Assembly: GCA_964036155.1 (NCBI GenBank)
Contig: OZ038422.1
Coordinates: 30,341,201-30,405,200 of the forward strand
Length of the DNA: 64,000 bases
Origin: Diploscapter coronatus
Lineage: Eukaryota > Nematoda > Chromadorea > Rhabditida > Rhabditidae
Direction of reading: 5' to 3'
Of the stretch, positions 28,201-39,165 are shown piece after piece. Below the pieces are notes generated by a model. It was not told where the DNA came from, searched no databases, and saw nothing but the letters and a program-made list of their open reading frames with translations. The position numbers were made by a program, and so were the translations under genes. Every line of letters begins with the position of its first letter. Position 1 is the stretch's first letter.

Positions 28201-31200
28201 CACATTTTTTAGAAATCTTTCAAAATTTTTCATTTTTAATTCTTGATCTTTTTCCCGATTTTTTTTTCAAACTGACCACGATCCTGTTAACGCAGACCTC
28301 CATGCCGTTACAGTTTCTGAACGCAGTCACATCGATGGTCGTGAAGAGATCGATGATTCGCGAGCAGCGCGTGGCGAAGGTGATCAACTCGAGGGGCACG
28401 TCATGATGGGCGATCACCGAGACCAGGATCTGAGTCAGGCCGCAACCGACGAGAGTTTCACCTCAATTCAGTTTTTTATTGGAAAAGTTTCTTTATTTTC
28501 AGAAACAAGACTAATAGTTTTCTTAAAACGTGAAAAAATATGTTTCAATTGCATATTATCATCGAAACTTATTTCTTCTGATGTCTGTAGCTCAAGGGGT
28601 CATATTTCGTCAATTTTCCCTGGAAATCTTCTCACCTCCAGGTTCGACGGATCCGAGATGGTAGAGGAACGAGAAGAGCGCAGTGCTGAGCGCGACGCTC
28701 GAATGGCCCTGTTTGCCGAGTTCGTTCCGCTTCAATTCGTCCACTACATTTCGAGTCATCACGGCCAAGAAACCGTGGTAGTTGCCTGCAGACAGGCTTT
28801 CCAGAATTTGGGAAATCCTGAAAAAGTAGGTAATCTTCAAATTTTGTAGGAAATATGAATGTTTGGTTTCATATTAAATTCCTTAGTTATATCCCAGCTC
28901 GAATTTGAAAGTTCTTTTTAATTCCTTACTTAGGTTCCTTCTCCAAAGACACGATGCTGCAGAGCGTGCAGAGGGCCTCGGTCTGAATGGCGTCGACGAC
29001 CACGTGGTCGTGGTATTCGATCTACAACAAAAATTAGAACTTTCTGATTTCTTTAAATTTCAGAGAATCTTTTCTTCTCACCTTCAACAGACTGATGACT
29101 TCCTCGATGAATCCCGCGTAGAGCAGCGACGAGACGTTATTTTCGTCCGTCTGACAGCGGCAGTATACTGAAAAATGAATTTAAAAATTTGTACAATCTT
29201 TAGAAGCTGATTTTTGCAATCTGTTCCAAGATTGTTTTTCCGAAACCAGATTTGTGATACTTGAAATCGTGGTTAACAACATCAAACAAGTTTCTTTTCT
29301 TTCGGGAAAAACAAGAACATTTTTTTAATTTCTAGAGCGGATATATTGTAGCATAGTTAGAGTTTGAAATAAGTTCGGGATTTATTTTCGTTTTCTGAAA
29401 TCCCTAATTTTATTAACTTACTCAGCGTGGAGATGGACAGGAGTCTAGCGATGACGCAATTGACTCGATGGCCGACGTGGTTAAAGTTCTTCTGCATTCT
29501 GATCCTAGACAACAGGCAGTACGCGTCGTTCCTGTCCAAATCATGATCCTTCTTGATTCTGGCGACTGTCGTCGCGAGTTGCTCGTGGTCCTGGAAGAAA
29601 ATAAATCAAGACTCGTTTTCTCGAAAATTTAGAAAAGTTAGCTCACAAATTCCAATCTCTCAAATTCCACTTTTCAAAACTGAAAAGAATCTGAAACTCG
29701 AGAAATGTCTTGCAGATTTAATTATTTATTTATTTTTTTAGCTTTTATCAGGGACGTGCGAAAATTTTCGTTTCTGTCAGCTTCTAGCAACTTTCCGTCC
29801 CGTTTTCATTTTCGAAAATCTCATATCACATTTTCGCACATCCTTTTGATTTTCCCTTCATACTGACCGGCAATCTGTCGACCTGAATGGACTTCCCCTT
29901 GTTGTCGATGAAGTGGAAGGGGAATAGCTGCTGCTGGGCGAGCGCCTCGTCGATGCAGTCCGCCATTTTCACCGAGCGCAATTTGCCACCCCAGCACTGA
30001 AAATTCAAAATCCATATTATAAGTTTTGCTAAACTTTAGAGTTATTTTTTTTTGTATTTTCTTTCATAAATTTTAAAATCAAGAACTCGTCAGATCAAAG
30101 TTATTTTTCGTTCAAAAATTTCTGAGAAAAAGTCGGTAGATTCCGAAAAAGAAATGCCTCGGAATTTATCTATCTGCTTCCTTTCCCAACTCACCTGTGC
30201 GATAGCGGTGAGGTTCTGGACGAGTTCGGTCTGGTCTTCGGGTTTTAGTCGCTGCGTGAGGAACTTGGACCGCTTGCCCATGATTTGCAGTAGACGCAGC
30301 ACCTCGATCAGCACGTCCAAGTCCGAGACGTCCATCAATGCGAGGATTCTCTGGAAAAGAAATCAAATTTTCTTCAATTTGGTTTTTAGTAACTCTTCAA
30401 CATAAGTATTTTTTATTTTTAATGGGAGACATTTTTATGGATGTTGAACTTCTTCAAATTACAGATTTCTAAAATTTTGTATACTTTTCATCCCCAAACT
30501 CACGTCGATAGATGCGTAAACCCGTCTGGAAGAAGTGCACTCGAAGAGGAGGCCGGTGAACCTGAGGACGGAGATGACGTGCTGCTTGTGTCTGGGCGAG
30601 GTGTCAACGCACATCGGCTTGCCCTGTCCGACGCTGCCGTCCTCGCTCTTGATCGCATCCTCCAGAATTTCGTCCATCTTGTTCAGCACAGCCGTCCATC
30701 GCAACAGATCCGTCTGGAAAAATACTTCTATAACTTCTCGATTTTGTTCATTTTCATAATTTTCAGACTTTTATAATTATCGTAAAATTCCAAACATATT
30801 ATAACCAAAAGTACATGAAATTAAATTATCTTTTTTTTCAAAACCATTATTTTTCTTATTTTTGCTCACCTTGCCCATGACGGATTGAAGCTGTTTGGCC
30901 TTGTTGAGTGCAGCGATGAACTCGTCTCGACTCTTCGTGCTGCGAATGTTCGCCATCAGATCTGCGGACAGCGGCGGCTAAAAAAAACTTACTTCTTCAA
31001 GTTTGAAGTTTGTTTTCTTTCACTTCAAAAATACCTAACTTCTTTCTGAAGTATTAAAATTTGAACATTTATACAATGAAATTGTGAAGATAGTCTGCAT
31101 TTTTTATTTTTAAGGATTGCTATTGAACTCTAGGTTTATTTTTTAGAGCCATGTTCCTGAAATTCTTCATTTTTCCCGAACTCACCATGTCCGAGTTGGA

Positions 31201-31230
31201 AGCGGTCGCCTCCTCCTCGATTTTGCCCAT
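917..31230 (-). CDS. eel-1: HUWE1/EEL-1 giant HECT E3 ubiquitin-protein ligase (81 coding exons)
   Basis: Transfers ubiquitin from E2 enzymes to substrates. The start is ATG at 31228-31230 and the stop TGA at 917-919. Eighty-one exons sum to 12,081 nt (about 4,026 aa; human HUWE1 is about 4,370), and every junction keeps phase. Exon anchors, 5' to 3': 31186-31230, 30870-30977, 30504-30713, 30195-30350, 29868-29996, 29422-29590, 29082-29167, 28930-29021, 28636-28817, 28277-28461, 27931-28025, 27633-27757, 27235-27422, ... 3484-3605, 3109-3205, 2495-2652, 2283-2400, 1860-2041, 1454-1549, 1228-1322, 917-1019. Domain order is that of HUWE1: armadillo-like N-terminus, UBA, WWE, acidic tract, UBM motifs, HECT. 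The C-terminus ends in EGFGFA, close to the human EGFGLA. Odd points: several GAG acceptors, one GC donor, and the active-site Cys codon split by an intron. No frameshift or stop interrupts it, so it should be functional. Identity is certain; a few exon ends may shift by some bases. Confidence 0.97.
9697..11171 (-). other. eel-1: Ubiquitin-binding motif (UBM/DUF4414) region of EEL-1
   Basis: Two clear helix-LP-helix repeats are visible. [17 protein letters not shown] is in exon 10599-10738, preceded by GPLPDGV, which is also conserved in HUWE1. [17 protein letters not shown] is in exon 9697-9861. A third, weaker copy ([17 protein letters not shown]) follows in exon 9371-9483. Such repeats bind ubiquitin. 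The exons between them are Ala/Gln/Pro/Thr-rich linkers of low complexity. Confidence 0.9.
13428..14435 (-). other. eel-1: Acidic tract of EEL-1
   Basis: Three consecutive exons (14312-14435, 13856-14032, 13428-13648) are dominated by Asp and Glu with Ser, for example [13 protein letters not shown] and [19 protein letters not shown] comparable acidic stretch lies in the middle of HUWE1. Its codon pattern produces long reverse-strand open frames in this interval, which are shadows. Confidence 0.9.
18169..18789 (-). other. eel-1: WWE domain of EEL-1 (two exons)
   Basis: Exons 18610-18789 and 18169-18260 encode a WWE-type module: an aromatic-rich strand ([13 protein letters not shown]), the [17 protein letters not shown] segment and the closing VDFTTMRQ motif. 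WWE domains bind ADP-ribose units or mediate protein contacts in ubiquitin ligases. It lies between UBA and the acidic tract, as in HUWE1. Confidence 0.88.
21095..21265 (-). other. eel-1: UBA domain exon of EEL-1
   Basis: One exon encodes a complete ubiquitin-associated domain. It has the MGF loop ([13 protein letters not shown]), the central helix ([13 protein letters not shown]) and the start of the third helix, followed by a Gly-rich stretch. UBA folds bind ubiquitin through the MGF loop and the last helix. Both elements are intact, so ubiquitin binding is expected. Confidence 0.93.
21822..30977 (-). other. eel-1: EEL-1 N-terminal armadillo-like region (DUF908/DUF913)
   Basis: Exons 2-28 encode a leucine-rich, helical, mostly uncharged-core region that aligns with the N-terminal scaffold of HUWE1. 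Recognisable stretches include a lithe LPLGDY motif near 25350, LELITFATR near 28360 and [12 protein letters not shown] near 28000; the last two have clear counterparts in the human protein. In HUWE1 this region forms part of a ring-shaped substrate scaffold. A short acidic insert sits at 25572-25727. This part holds three of the four non-canonical GAG acceptors described under findings. Confidence 0.85.
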
Positions 31231-31287
31231 TGCGCCGCGTCTTTGATTCACTTCTTTTGCTGTGTTTCTTCTATATTCTCGTTTATT

Positions 31288-31300
31288 CTGGAATTTAAAA
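31288..31300 (-). promoter_or_regulatory. Splice acceptor in the 5' UTR of eel-1 (cis-intron or spliced-leader site)
   Basis: About 57 nt upstream of the ATG the minus strand reads TTTTTAAATTCCAG, a good nematode 3' splice site. I find no convincing matching donor close by, so this may be a spliced-leader trans-splice acceptor or the end of a longer 5' UTR intron. This is inference from the motif alone. Confidence 0.5.
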
Positions 31301-32922
31301 ACTTAGTAGATGGTTTTTTTTTCAGAACAAGACAAAAATATGAGTATTTTTTCAAAAGAAGAAGGAAGAACAAGTAGTTGTAGAGAAAGACAACAAATTG
31401 TATGTTTAAAAAACGGCGCATTTTTCCTTTCCAGAACTGATTGAACTTTCCAAAAAAGTTGGGAAAACAAGGTAAAGTAAAAGATCAGAACTTGAAGCCT
31501 AGAATGAGTGAAAGTAGCGCATTATGGAAGATGGCTTAGTGGCGTATGAAAGTATGCAAGAGAGGGTGAGGTTGGGTGGAAAACCCACTGATATTCAAGT
31601 TCCATTTGGAAAGGCAGGAAAATGACTTTCGATGGAAGAAATCGATCGATGAGAAAAACGCAACAACTCGCTCGATCGATAATCCTCAGGAAAACTTGCG
31701 AAAAAGCTACTTGGACAATTGATCGGTCTTTCCCTTTTTCCTTAAAAAAAATCAATAATCCTTGGAAGTTACAGTAAAGTAAAAATTAGAAAAAAAAGAT
31801 CATGTCCAGGAAAAAAATGAATTGGAGTTAGTAAAAAGAAATTTTATCAGAAGAAATGGGAGAATTTTGAAAGATGGCCACGAATTTTGAGCAGTGACAC
31901 ATGAAAATGACCAATCGATAATTGATAGAAAGAGGGAATTAAAATTCGTCAAGGCGGAGAAGGCTTTGCAATTTCGAAAATATCGCCGGAGAGGGAATTA
32001 TTCAAATTTGAAAAGACCTCCATAAAAATTTTCTAGAGCTCGGTGAAATGTGGTTGGGTGGTCGGTCAGTTCACCAAGTGATGCTTCAATAATGACCAGA
32101 ACAAGAGTTTGGTCAGTTTTTGAAAAATCGTCATAAAAAGTGAGGAGAATTATATCGGATTTTCATGGTTTTTGCCGGTAAATAATGAGAACTGACCGCT
32201 AATTAGTCGATAATCAGGGAAATTAGCCGAGTGAAGTCGAAAGTCGGGAAGAATCGAAAAATTGAAGAAAAAATGGGGGTTTTAGAAAATGGCAATTGTA
32301 TGATAATTTCAAGCCGGGATTTCGTTCAAAGCTAAATCCAGCGATCAGGTGTGCGTTGATTAGCCGATAATTACCCCAGTTATCAGAAGAAAATTTGCAA
32401 AAATCGAGAAAATTCGAAAAAAAAATTCCAAAAGAAAATTCGGTTACAGTTCCGGGATCAATTTTAGTCAATCTCCGACGCAAATTCTCGATAAAGCCAA
32501 TTACTCGCTATCGCCTGATCACTTATTAGTAGTTAATTACCCCAATTATCATGAATGAATCCCGAAAATTGCGAAACCTCAATGAAAATTGTCATCAAAA
32601 GGGGAATCGCTTTTTGCCTAATTTTAGTGCACTTTTCGGCGAAAACTCGCCTATCCTCCCTTAATTAACCGTTAATTAGTGGATAATTGCGCAATTAACG
32701 AAAGAATAGATAATTATCGCGTGGAAAATCGAGAAACTTCGAAACGGAAAATAATCATGCTCTGACATCCCACTACCCGTACAGCGACTGCGAGTTTTTT
32801 ACAGCGTACTCTGCGTTTAAGCGCGTAGTTAAAATTCGGTCGAAGAGAGCGAATGAAATGAAGGAAAAGGAAAGAAACGAAAAGTAGGTGAAGGGAAGTC
32901 CTTTTGATTTTTTTTGCATTCT
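31301..32922. other. Upstream region of eel-1
   Basis: No coding exon is recognisable. The stretch 32100-32730 repeats short ATAATTA/TAATTAG words, many with CGATAAT or CCGATAAT (near 32210, 32350, 32510 and 32690). It may hold the eel-1 promoter and any 5' UTR exons. A mixed C/G-rich patch near 32765-32835 precedes the TTTTACC element. Confidence 0.45.
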
Positions 32923-35900
32923 GGGGTGGGACCCAAGTAAAAATTTTACCCCCCGGTAAAACGCCGGTAAAATATTTTACCCCTCCGGTAAAACGCCGGT
33001 AAAATTTTTTACCCCCCCCTCAGTAAAATCAACGAAAAACTATCTTGTGTGGTTAAATCGCGTAAAAAATTTTACCGGCGTTTTACCGAAGGGGTAAAAT
33101 ATTTTATTGGCGTTTTACCGGAGGGGTAAAATATTTTACCCCGCATTTTACCTGTTACTTTTCAATTTTACTTTTTACCGAAAAGGTAAAATCGAAAAGT
33201 AAAAAATTTTCGAATCGATTTTTCCGCGTATCTTTATCACAATCATCCGTATTCTTTGATTGGGATGTGTTGTCCTAAGTGACTATTGATAAATTCATGA
33301 AAAAGTTTCATGATAAACTAGCTCCATCCAAAAATATCCGAGCGAGAAAAATTTTACCGCGCGGTAAAACGTTTTACAACACAAATTCTGTTGTAAAATT
33401 TTTACCGAAGCCGGTAAAATCGCAGAAAAATGCAGTTTTGCTTCCGCTTGACTTCGTTCTTTGCTATTTTTGAACGAAATTTCACTAGATTTTAAAAGTT
33501 TAACTCTGCCTCTCTTCTCTAGTCACTGTGGGTAGTTGCATAACCGAGCTACATTACTTATAGGGCACGTTATTTCGTGAGAAGTCAGCTTTTTCATAGA
33601 GGGGGATGGGTCAAATTTTTCAAAATGGGCTAATATTCTGTTCCTGGGGGTTTTCGAGTGTGCCGAGAATGAATATGACGGTTAGAACGTGCGCCGACCA
33701 CTGGATCCGATTCCGTCGGAACCATTGGAACCGGTCGGTTCGGAAATTTATTTCTTCACCGAAATGTACCGAATTTGGTATCGATCAACTCGTCTCGACA
33801 CGGTGAACAACGTCCTGAAGAGATTTTTTGAAAATTTTGCCTCTGAAAAAAGTTATGGGTCAATCACTTCGAACGGCTATATTTTTGAGTGATTTCTTGA
33901 CATTGCTTCTCCGATAGCTTATCTTGAAGTGGGTTACTCCATGGGTCACTCACATCGCCAAATAGCCCGAGATGTCTAGTTTCTAGGATACTAAGCCGCC
34001 TTTCCACAAAGTGCATCCTAAGCGGGTAAAATGGGTCCAAATTTTGTATCTCAAAATTCGATGTTTCAAAAATCACTGTAACTCCCACGAATCATATATC
34101 ATCTGATAGAGCTCGAAAAACTGAGCAACTTTTGTGAAGACACCTCGGAAAAATTTTCATCCCTGAGGGCTCCAGACAAGAAAAACTGAAAATCCTACTT
34201 CATGTTCGGGAATTTTTATCTCGGAAATTTCTGAAGTAAGTGGGGTCAAATTTAGTGCTATAATGAAGCTCAGACCTCGTAGAATATTCTAGAATTTTTT
34301 GGGATCATTTGGAGAAATTTCGGGTATCGGACCTGGCAGGGCTGGACGGGTGCCGGTCGGGATTTGAACATTTCCGGAAACCTATCCATGTTGTATATCA
34401 TTCGAAAGCGGCTACGAAGCTGATTATCATGCAGAAAACCGCTTGAAAAACATATCAGTAGGAATAAAATTATAGCCAAAAATGTCCGGCTTACTATGAG
34501 CTCACTAATCTAATTTACCCATACTTCATTTGCTCATAGAAAGCGATGCACTGGATCATTTTTCAAGTGGTTTTCGGTATTACACTTAGTTTTTCATTAG
34601 CTTTCGAATGGCATATAACATTATAAATCTTCTACCAAATGGTGACTCACCCCCTAGGGGTCGCGGGTCATATGGGTCAAGTTACCGTTTTTAACAAAGA
34701 CCCATCATGTTATATACCAAATGAAAACCCTTATTGAGCTGAGTAATATGCTGAAAACCGCTTGAAAAAGGGATTAGTCTATCGCCTTTTATGGCCATTT
34801 GAAAATACCCCATTTTTGGTCTTTTTCAGCAGGTGGTTATAGTCAATTACTATAATGGTATAATGAAACCACTTGCTGAAATTGATAGAAATGGACTCGA
34901 ATATTATTCTCCAGTCGATTTCGAGTCGATTGATATCCATTTTGGTATAGTACTACTCGGGTACCATATGGGTGGTGTACCATGGACCCATATGATAACA
35001 TGATAAAGTGGTAGCGTGATACTCTAGGAAGCAAAAATGAAGTATTGCCCTCCAACTACTATATTCCGAAAAGATTTCGAATTCGTTTGATTTTACAAAA
35101 GTTATGAATTTTTGAAAATTTTTGTCATCTAAGAAAATATCCAAAAATTCATAACTTCCTTATTCCTGAACCAAATTGAATGGTTCTTTTTTTATTCGAC
35201 AGCATTTAGTCCATAGATTATCAGGTAAGAAAATAAGAATTTTTGAATACCAGCTTCTGCAGAAATGCGCGTTTTTCGCGTCTCAATTGCGGACTTTTCG
35301 ATCCGTACTGCCTATACGCGTAAATTACGTCGGAAAAATCTGTCTTTCCAGTATGTTGTGCAGAATGACACGATGAACAACTTTCGTCGTTGGACCAACT
35401 CTCGAATCGCTACCGTTAGGGCTACAGAATTTTTTGAAGTTCAATGATCAAATTCAGCATAATGTTTTTTGAACAGAAATTTTCAAAAATTCATAACTCC
35501 CTGTGTGTTAGGCCAAATTGAATAATTATTTTTTTATTTCGTAGATATTGTCGAAGAGAATATGGGAAAAATAAAAAGAAATTTTGTGAAAATTAATTTT
35601 GGTGGGTAAAAGCTGCCTGAAGATACCCCATATACTCGTACTGAGTTTACACGTAAATGACGTTGGAAAAATCTGTCCTTCCAGTATGTTGTGCAGAATG
35701 ACATGCTGAACAACTTTCGTCGTTGGACCAACTTCCGAATCATTACCGTTGGGGCTCCAGAATTTTTTGAAGTTCGACGGCCAAATTCAGCATTATGCTT
35801 TTTTAGCACAAATTTTAAAAAATTCATATCTTCCTGTGTGTGCACATTCTAGAATAAGTTCTGGAACAAAAGTTGTTCATCATGTCCATCTGCACAACAT

Positions 35901-37156
35901 ATCGAAAGGATAATTTTTTTCAACGTCATTTACGCGTATAGGTAGTACGGGTACATAGGGTAATTTCGAATAACTTTTTCCCGCCAAAATTAATTTTTAA
36001 AAAATTTCTTGCTACTTTTAGATTATTCTCCTGTTGAATATCTGCAAAATAAAAAAATAATTATGAAAATTTTTCAGGTACATAGGAAGATATGATTTTT
36101 TTTTTAAATTATTGCCAAAAAAGCATTTTGCTGAATTTGATCGTCGAACTTCAAAAAATTCTGTAGCCCTAACGGTAGCGATTCGAGAGTTGGTCCAACG
36201 ACGAAAGTTGTTCATCGTGTCATTCTGCACAACATACTGGAAAGACAGATTTTTCCGACGTAATTTACGCGTATAGGCAGTACGGATCGAAAAGTCCGCA
36301 ATTGAGACGCGAAAAACGCGCATTTCTGCAGAAGTTGGTATTCAAAAATTCTTATTTTCTTACCTGATAATCTATGGACTAAATGCTGTCGAATAAAAAA
36401 AGAATCGTTCAATTTGGTTCAGGAAGAAGGAAGTTATGATTTTTTCAACATTTTTTTCGATATCAAAAATTTGCCTCTCCAAAAACAGGTGGTTTTCTGG
36501 GTATGGGTAATTGGTTTCGACCCAAGAGTTATACCAGACAAAACCCTAACGTAGGGAGAGTACCATGCAAAAAACCACACTCAATTTGGATGAAAAATAA
36601 AAAAATTATTCAAAAAATAAAATAGGGAGATAAACTTGAAACACCCTGTATATATATATATATTTTTTTTTAAATGTATGAAAAAAAGTTTTGGAGAGGA
36701 AATGGTCCGACTGTCCCCGCTGTTTGTGCTTAGCTCTCATTTAGCATGAACTAAAAACTCGACTTAAGTCGTATTTTCGAGACAAAAAATCGTCACAGAT
36801 GATTGTATCATTGATTGAACCTAAGTATGAATGATATAAATAAAACATATTCGTCCCACTTTTTGGGACAGGACTTTTGCACCAGTCTCTGATAATAGTA
36901 GAAAACGAATTTTGATTGAAAAGTCGATTTTACGCCGCAAAATGAATTTTTTACTCTTTGGTAAAATTTTTACCCTTCGGTAAAATGGGGGGGTAAAATT
37001 TTTACCTTCGGTAAAATGGGGGGTAAAATGAGGGGGTAAAATTTTTACCCTTCGGTAAAACCTCAGTAAAATTTTTTTACCCTTCGGTAAAATGAAAGTA
37101 AAATATTTTACCGGAAGGTAAAATGGGGGGTAAAATTTTTACTTGGGTCCCACCCC
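32923..37156. mobile_element. 4.2 kb element with TTTTACC-rich terminal inverted repeats
   Basis: The left end (from 32923) and the right end (to 37156) match as a 32-bp perfect inverted repeat starting GGGGTGGGACCCAAGT. Both arms continue as dense arrays of TTTTACC/GGTAAAA words with GCCGG or GGGGGG spacers (32940-33190, 33350-33425, 36950-37140). The interior carries a large nested palindrome and no intact transposase that I recognise, so it looks non-autonomous or composite. A target-site duplication is not clear. It sits between eel-1 and the PRAF3-like gene. Confidence 0.8.
35090..36490. repeat. Nested palindrome inside the TTTTACC element
   Basis: Two near-identical arms of at least 250 bp are in opposite orientation, centred near 35794. 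35176-35376 on the plus strand matches 36212-36412 on the minus strand with only a few changes. Additional partial copies of the same sequence lie at 35460-35830. Each arm gives the same 66-codon open frame, but there is no start context or splice structure, so I do not call a gene. Confidence 0.85.
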
Positions 37157-39165
37157 TGATAAGAAAAAGTTTATGACGTTTCACAGTATGCACGACCTTA
37201 TGAACCTCATGTTTTTGAAACGCCCTACGTTTGTTCCCGAAGAAAGGAAATCGGAGTAAACATCGAGGAAAATGAACGAGTGTGCAAAAAGAGTGAACGA
37301 AGATGAGCAATGATCGCGCTCAATTACCAAAACAACGACCAACATCTGCGTGATTGAGAACGATGTGCAACGCCGCGGTAAGGTTGAGGATGGGCAGGGC
37401 TAAACTCTAATCATAAAGAACATAGGACCGTGTATGGAAAGGGGTTTTCATCGGAAATTGCAAGAATTCGCGGGAAAGCTTGAGGAAGAAAAATGAATTT
37501 TCATTTTCGCAACTTTTCAAAACGAAAAAAATTTGACTTCATCAGTTCTTATGAAACTTGAAAAGGAAACGACCAGAAGACCAGAAGTAAAGTTGAAAGT
37601 TTGGTTCTTTGCTAGGCAACAAAAAATTGACGAACGGTACCGAAAGTTCGGTCACGATTGAAAAATAACGAGAAAAAGTTGAAAAAATAGACGCACCAAA
37701 AATGGCCGACCGACTCAAGCAGAAGGAGGAATGATGGTCCGAGAAGAACTGGGCGGAATTAAAAATATGATGTATTCTAATTTTTGTTAGAATGACTTAT
37801 TGTAAACTAATTTTTGCAAAGTTAGCTCTTCGAAAGATAAAATAAAACCATGCAGATCTTTTTTAGTTTCTAACTTGTTGATCCGAACTTCAACATCTGA
37901 ATCTTCAAAGATTCCCGTATTTGCTTGTAATTCCATAAACCTCCGACTAGAACTGTTTATTGACTGTACTTTTTCAAAAAGAATATCGGAGTAGTGATAA
38001 AATCGTTACATAGATTGAGTTGATGATAAGGAGAACTTTTCAAAATAAAAAGTAGTTTTTCAAGTTCTCTTTACTAAATTTAGTTAGACACAGCAAGATA
38101 GGCTAAAATAGCCCTAATCAAGTGAATGATGCTCAATGTTTGGTATGTGTGACTATGAAAAATTAAAGAGAGGAGATCAACATGAATATGGTTGTCATTC
38201 GAAATATAGAAGAACAGGGATAAAAAGCATCAGGGTAATTGAATCGCTACTCAGAGTGAGTGTAGGGATACAGGATTTGAGGAGATTTTGGAGATTCATC
38301 AAAAAACGTTTCAAAAATCCATGAATATTATCGAAGTTCCAGATCGATCTCCAAAATTTCTTTGACTCATTGGGTAACTGAAGATAATGAGATTTGGAAA
38401 ACCGGAATATCGAAGATGGGTATTTCTTCGGAAAAGAGTAGACTTTCGGTATTCCGATAAAAATGCTCCGAAGACTGATAAATACAGAATCAAGAAAAAA
38501 ACATTTTGGAGAAAAATACGAACTCATTTGGTCTCGATGATAAATAAGCTCAAAATTCAGAAATATTTCTTCTAATTTCAGGGGTTATCAAATGTGATTT
38601 TTTGAAAAAAAAAAAAACAATGATTTGAAATAAAACCGTCAGAACTCAAAAATACAAGAATTTCAGTCAGTTTAGGGATTTCTTATGATCAAATCGAAAT
38701 TTCTTTTCACTCATCACTAGATCATAAAAAACTGGACATGATCAAAGAATCAAAATTTTTAATATGTAATTAGGAAAAACCGGCCTTCTCCACCCTTTAT
38801 TTTCCAAATTTTTCTCATTTTTATTCGTGTCTTCATTTTTTGTCTATCTCTCTCACCTAACGATGCTAAATATGCCAAAATTATCGCAAAGTAGAAAGCT
38901 GAAACCTCTACTAGATGATTTTCTGATATTCCTGATACTCAACGGACTACCATTATACCAGTCTCTTGTTAGCTATTCGCCGTCTTCCGCTATAAGTATG
39001 AGGAAAAGGAGAAGGTCAATAGCATCGGAAGATAGGAGAGTAATAAGGAACGAGAAAAATGAAAGGGAGCAAAAATTTGATGAGAAATGCAGGGTAGAAG
39101 AATTTGAAAAGCGAGTAATTTTGAAATGCCATTGATTCCTCGGGGGTTTTTGCCATTTTCACTTA
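37157..39165. other. Intergenic region, no gene seen
   Basis: AT-rich sequence between the TTTTACC element and the 3' end of the PRAF3-like gene. Open frames such as the plus-strand 102-codon frame at 38827-39135 have no splice signals or family features. The proximal part (39100-39165) should be the 3' UTR of the PRAF3-like gene. Confidence 0.55.

Noticed and set aside
35176..36412. Two mirrored, nearly identical 66-codon frames, considered as a duplicated small gene
   Set aside because: They are the two arms of a palindrome; identity reflects the inverted repeat, and there is no start context, splice site or recognisable motif.
36645..36672. AT dinucleotide and T run, considered as a regulatory or origin element
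   Set aside because: Simple-sequence tract inside a transposon; nothing else supports a function.
38827..39135. 102-codon plus-strand open frame with a hydrophobic start
   Set aside because: It ends in an Arg/Lys/Glu-rich tail without family features and lies antisense to the 3' flank of the PRAF3-like gene; no supporting structure.
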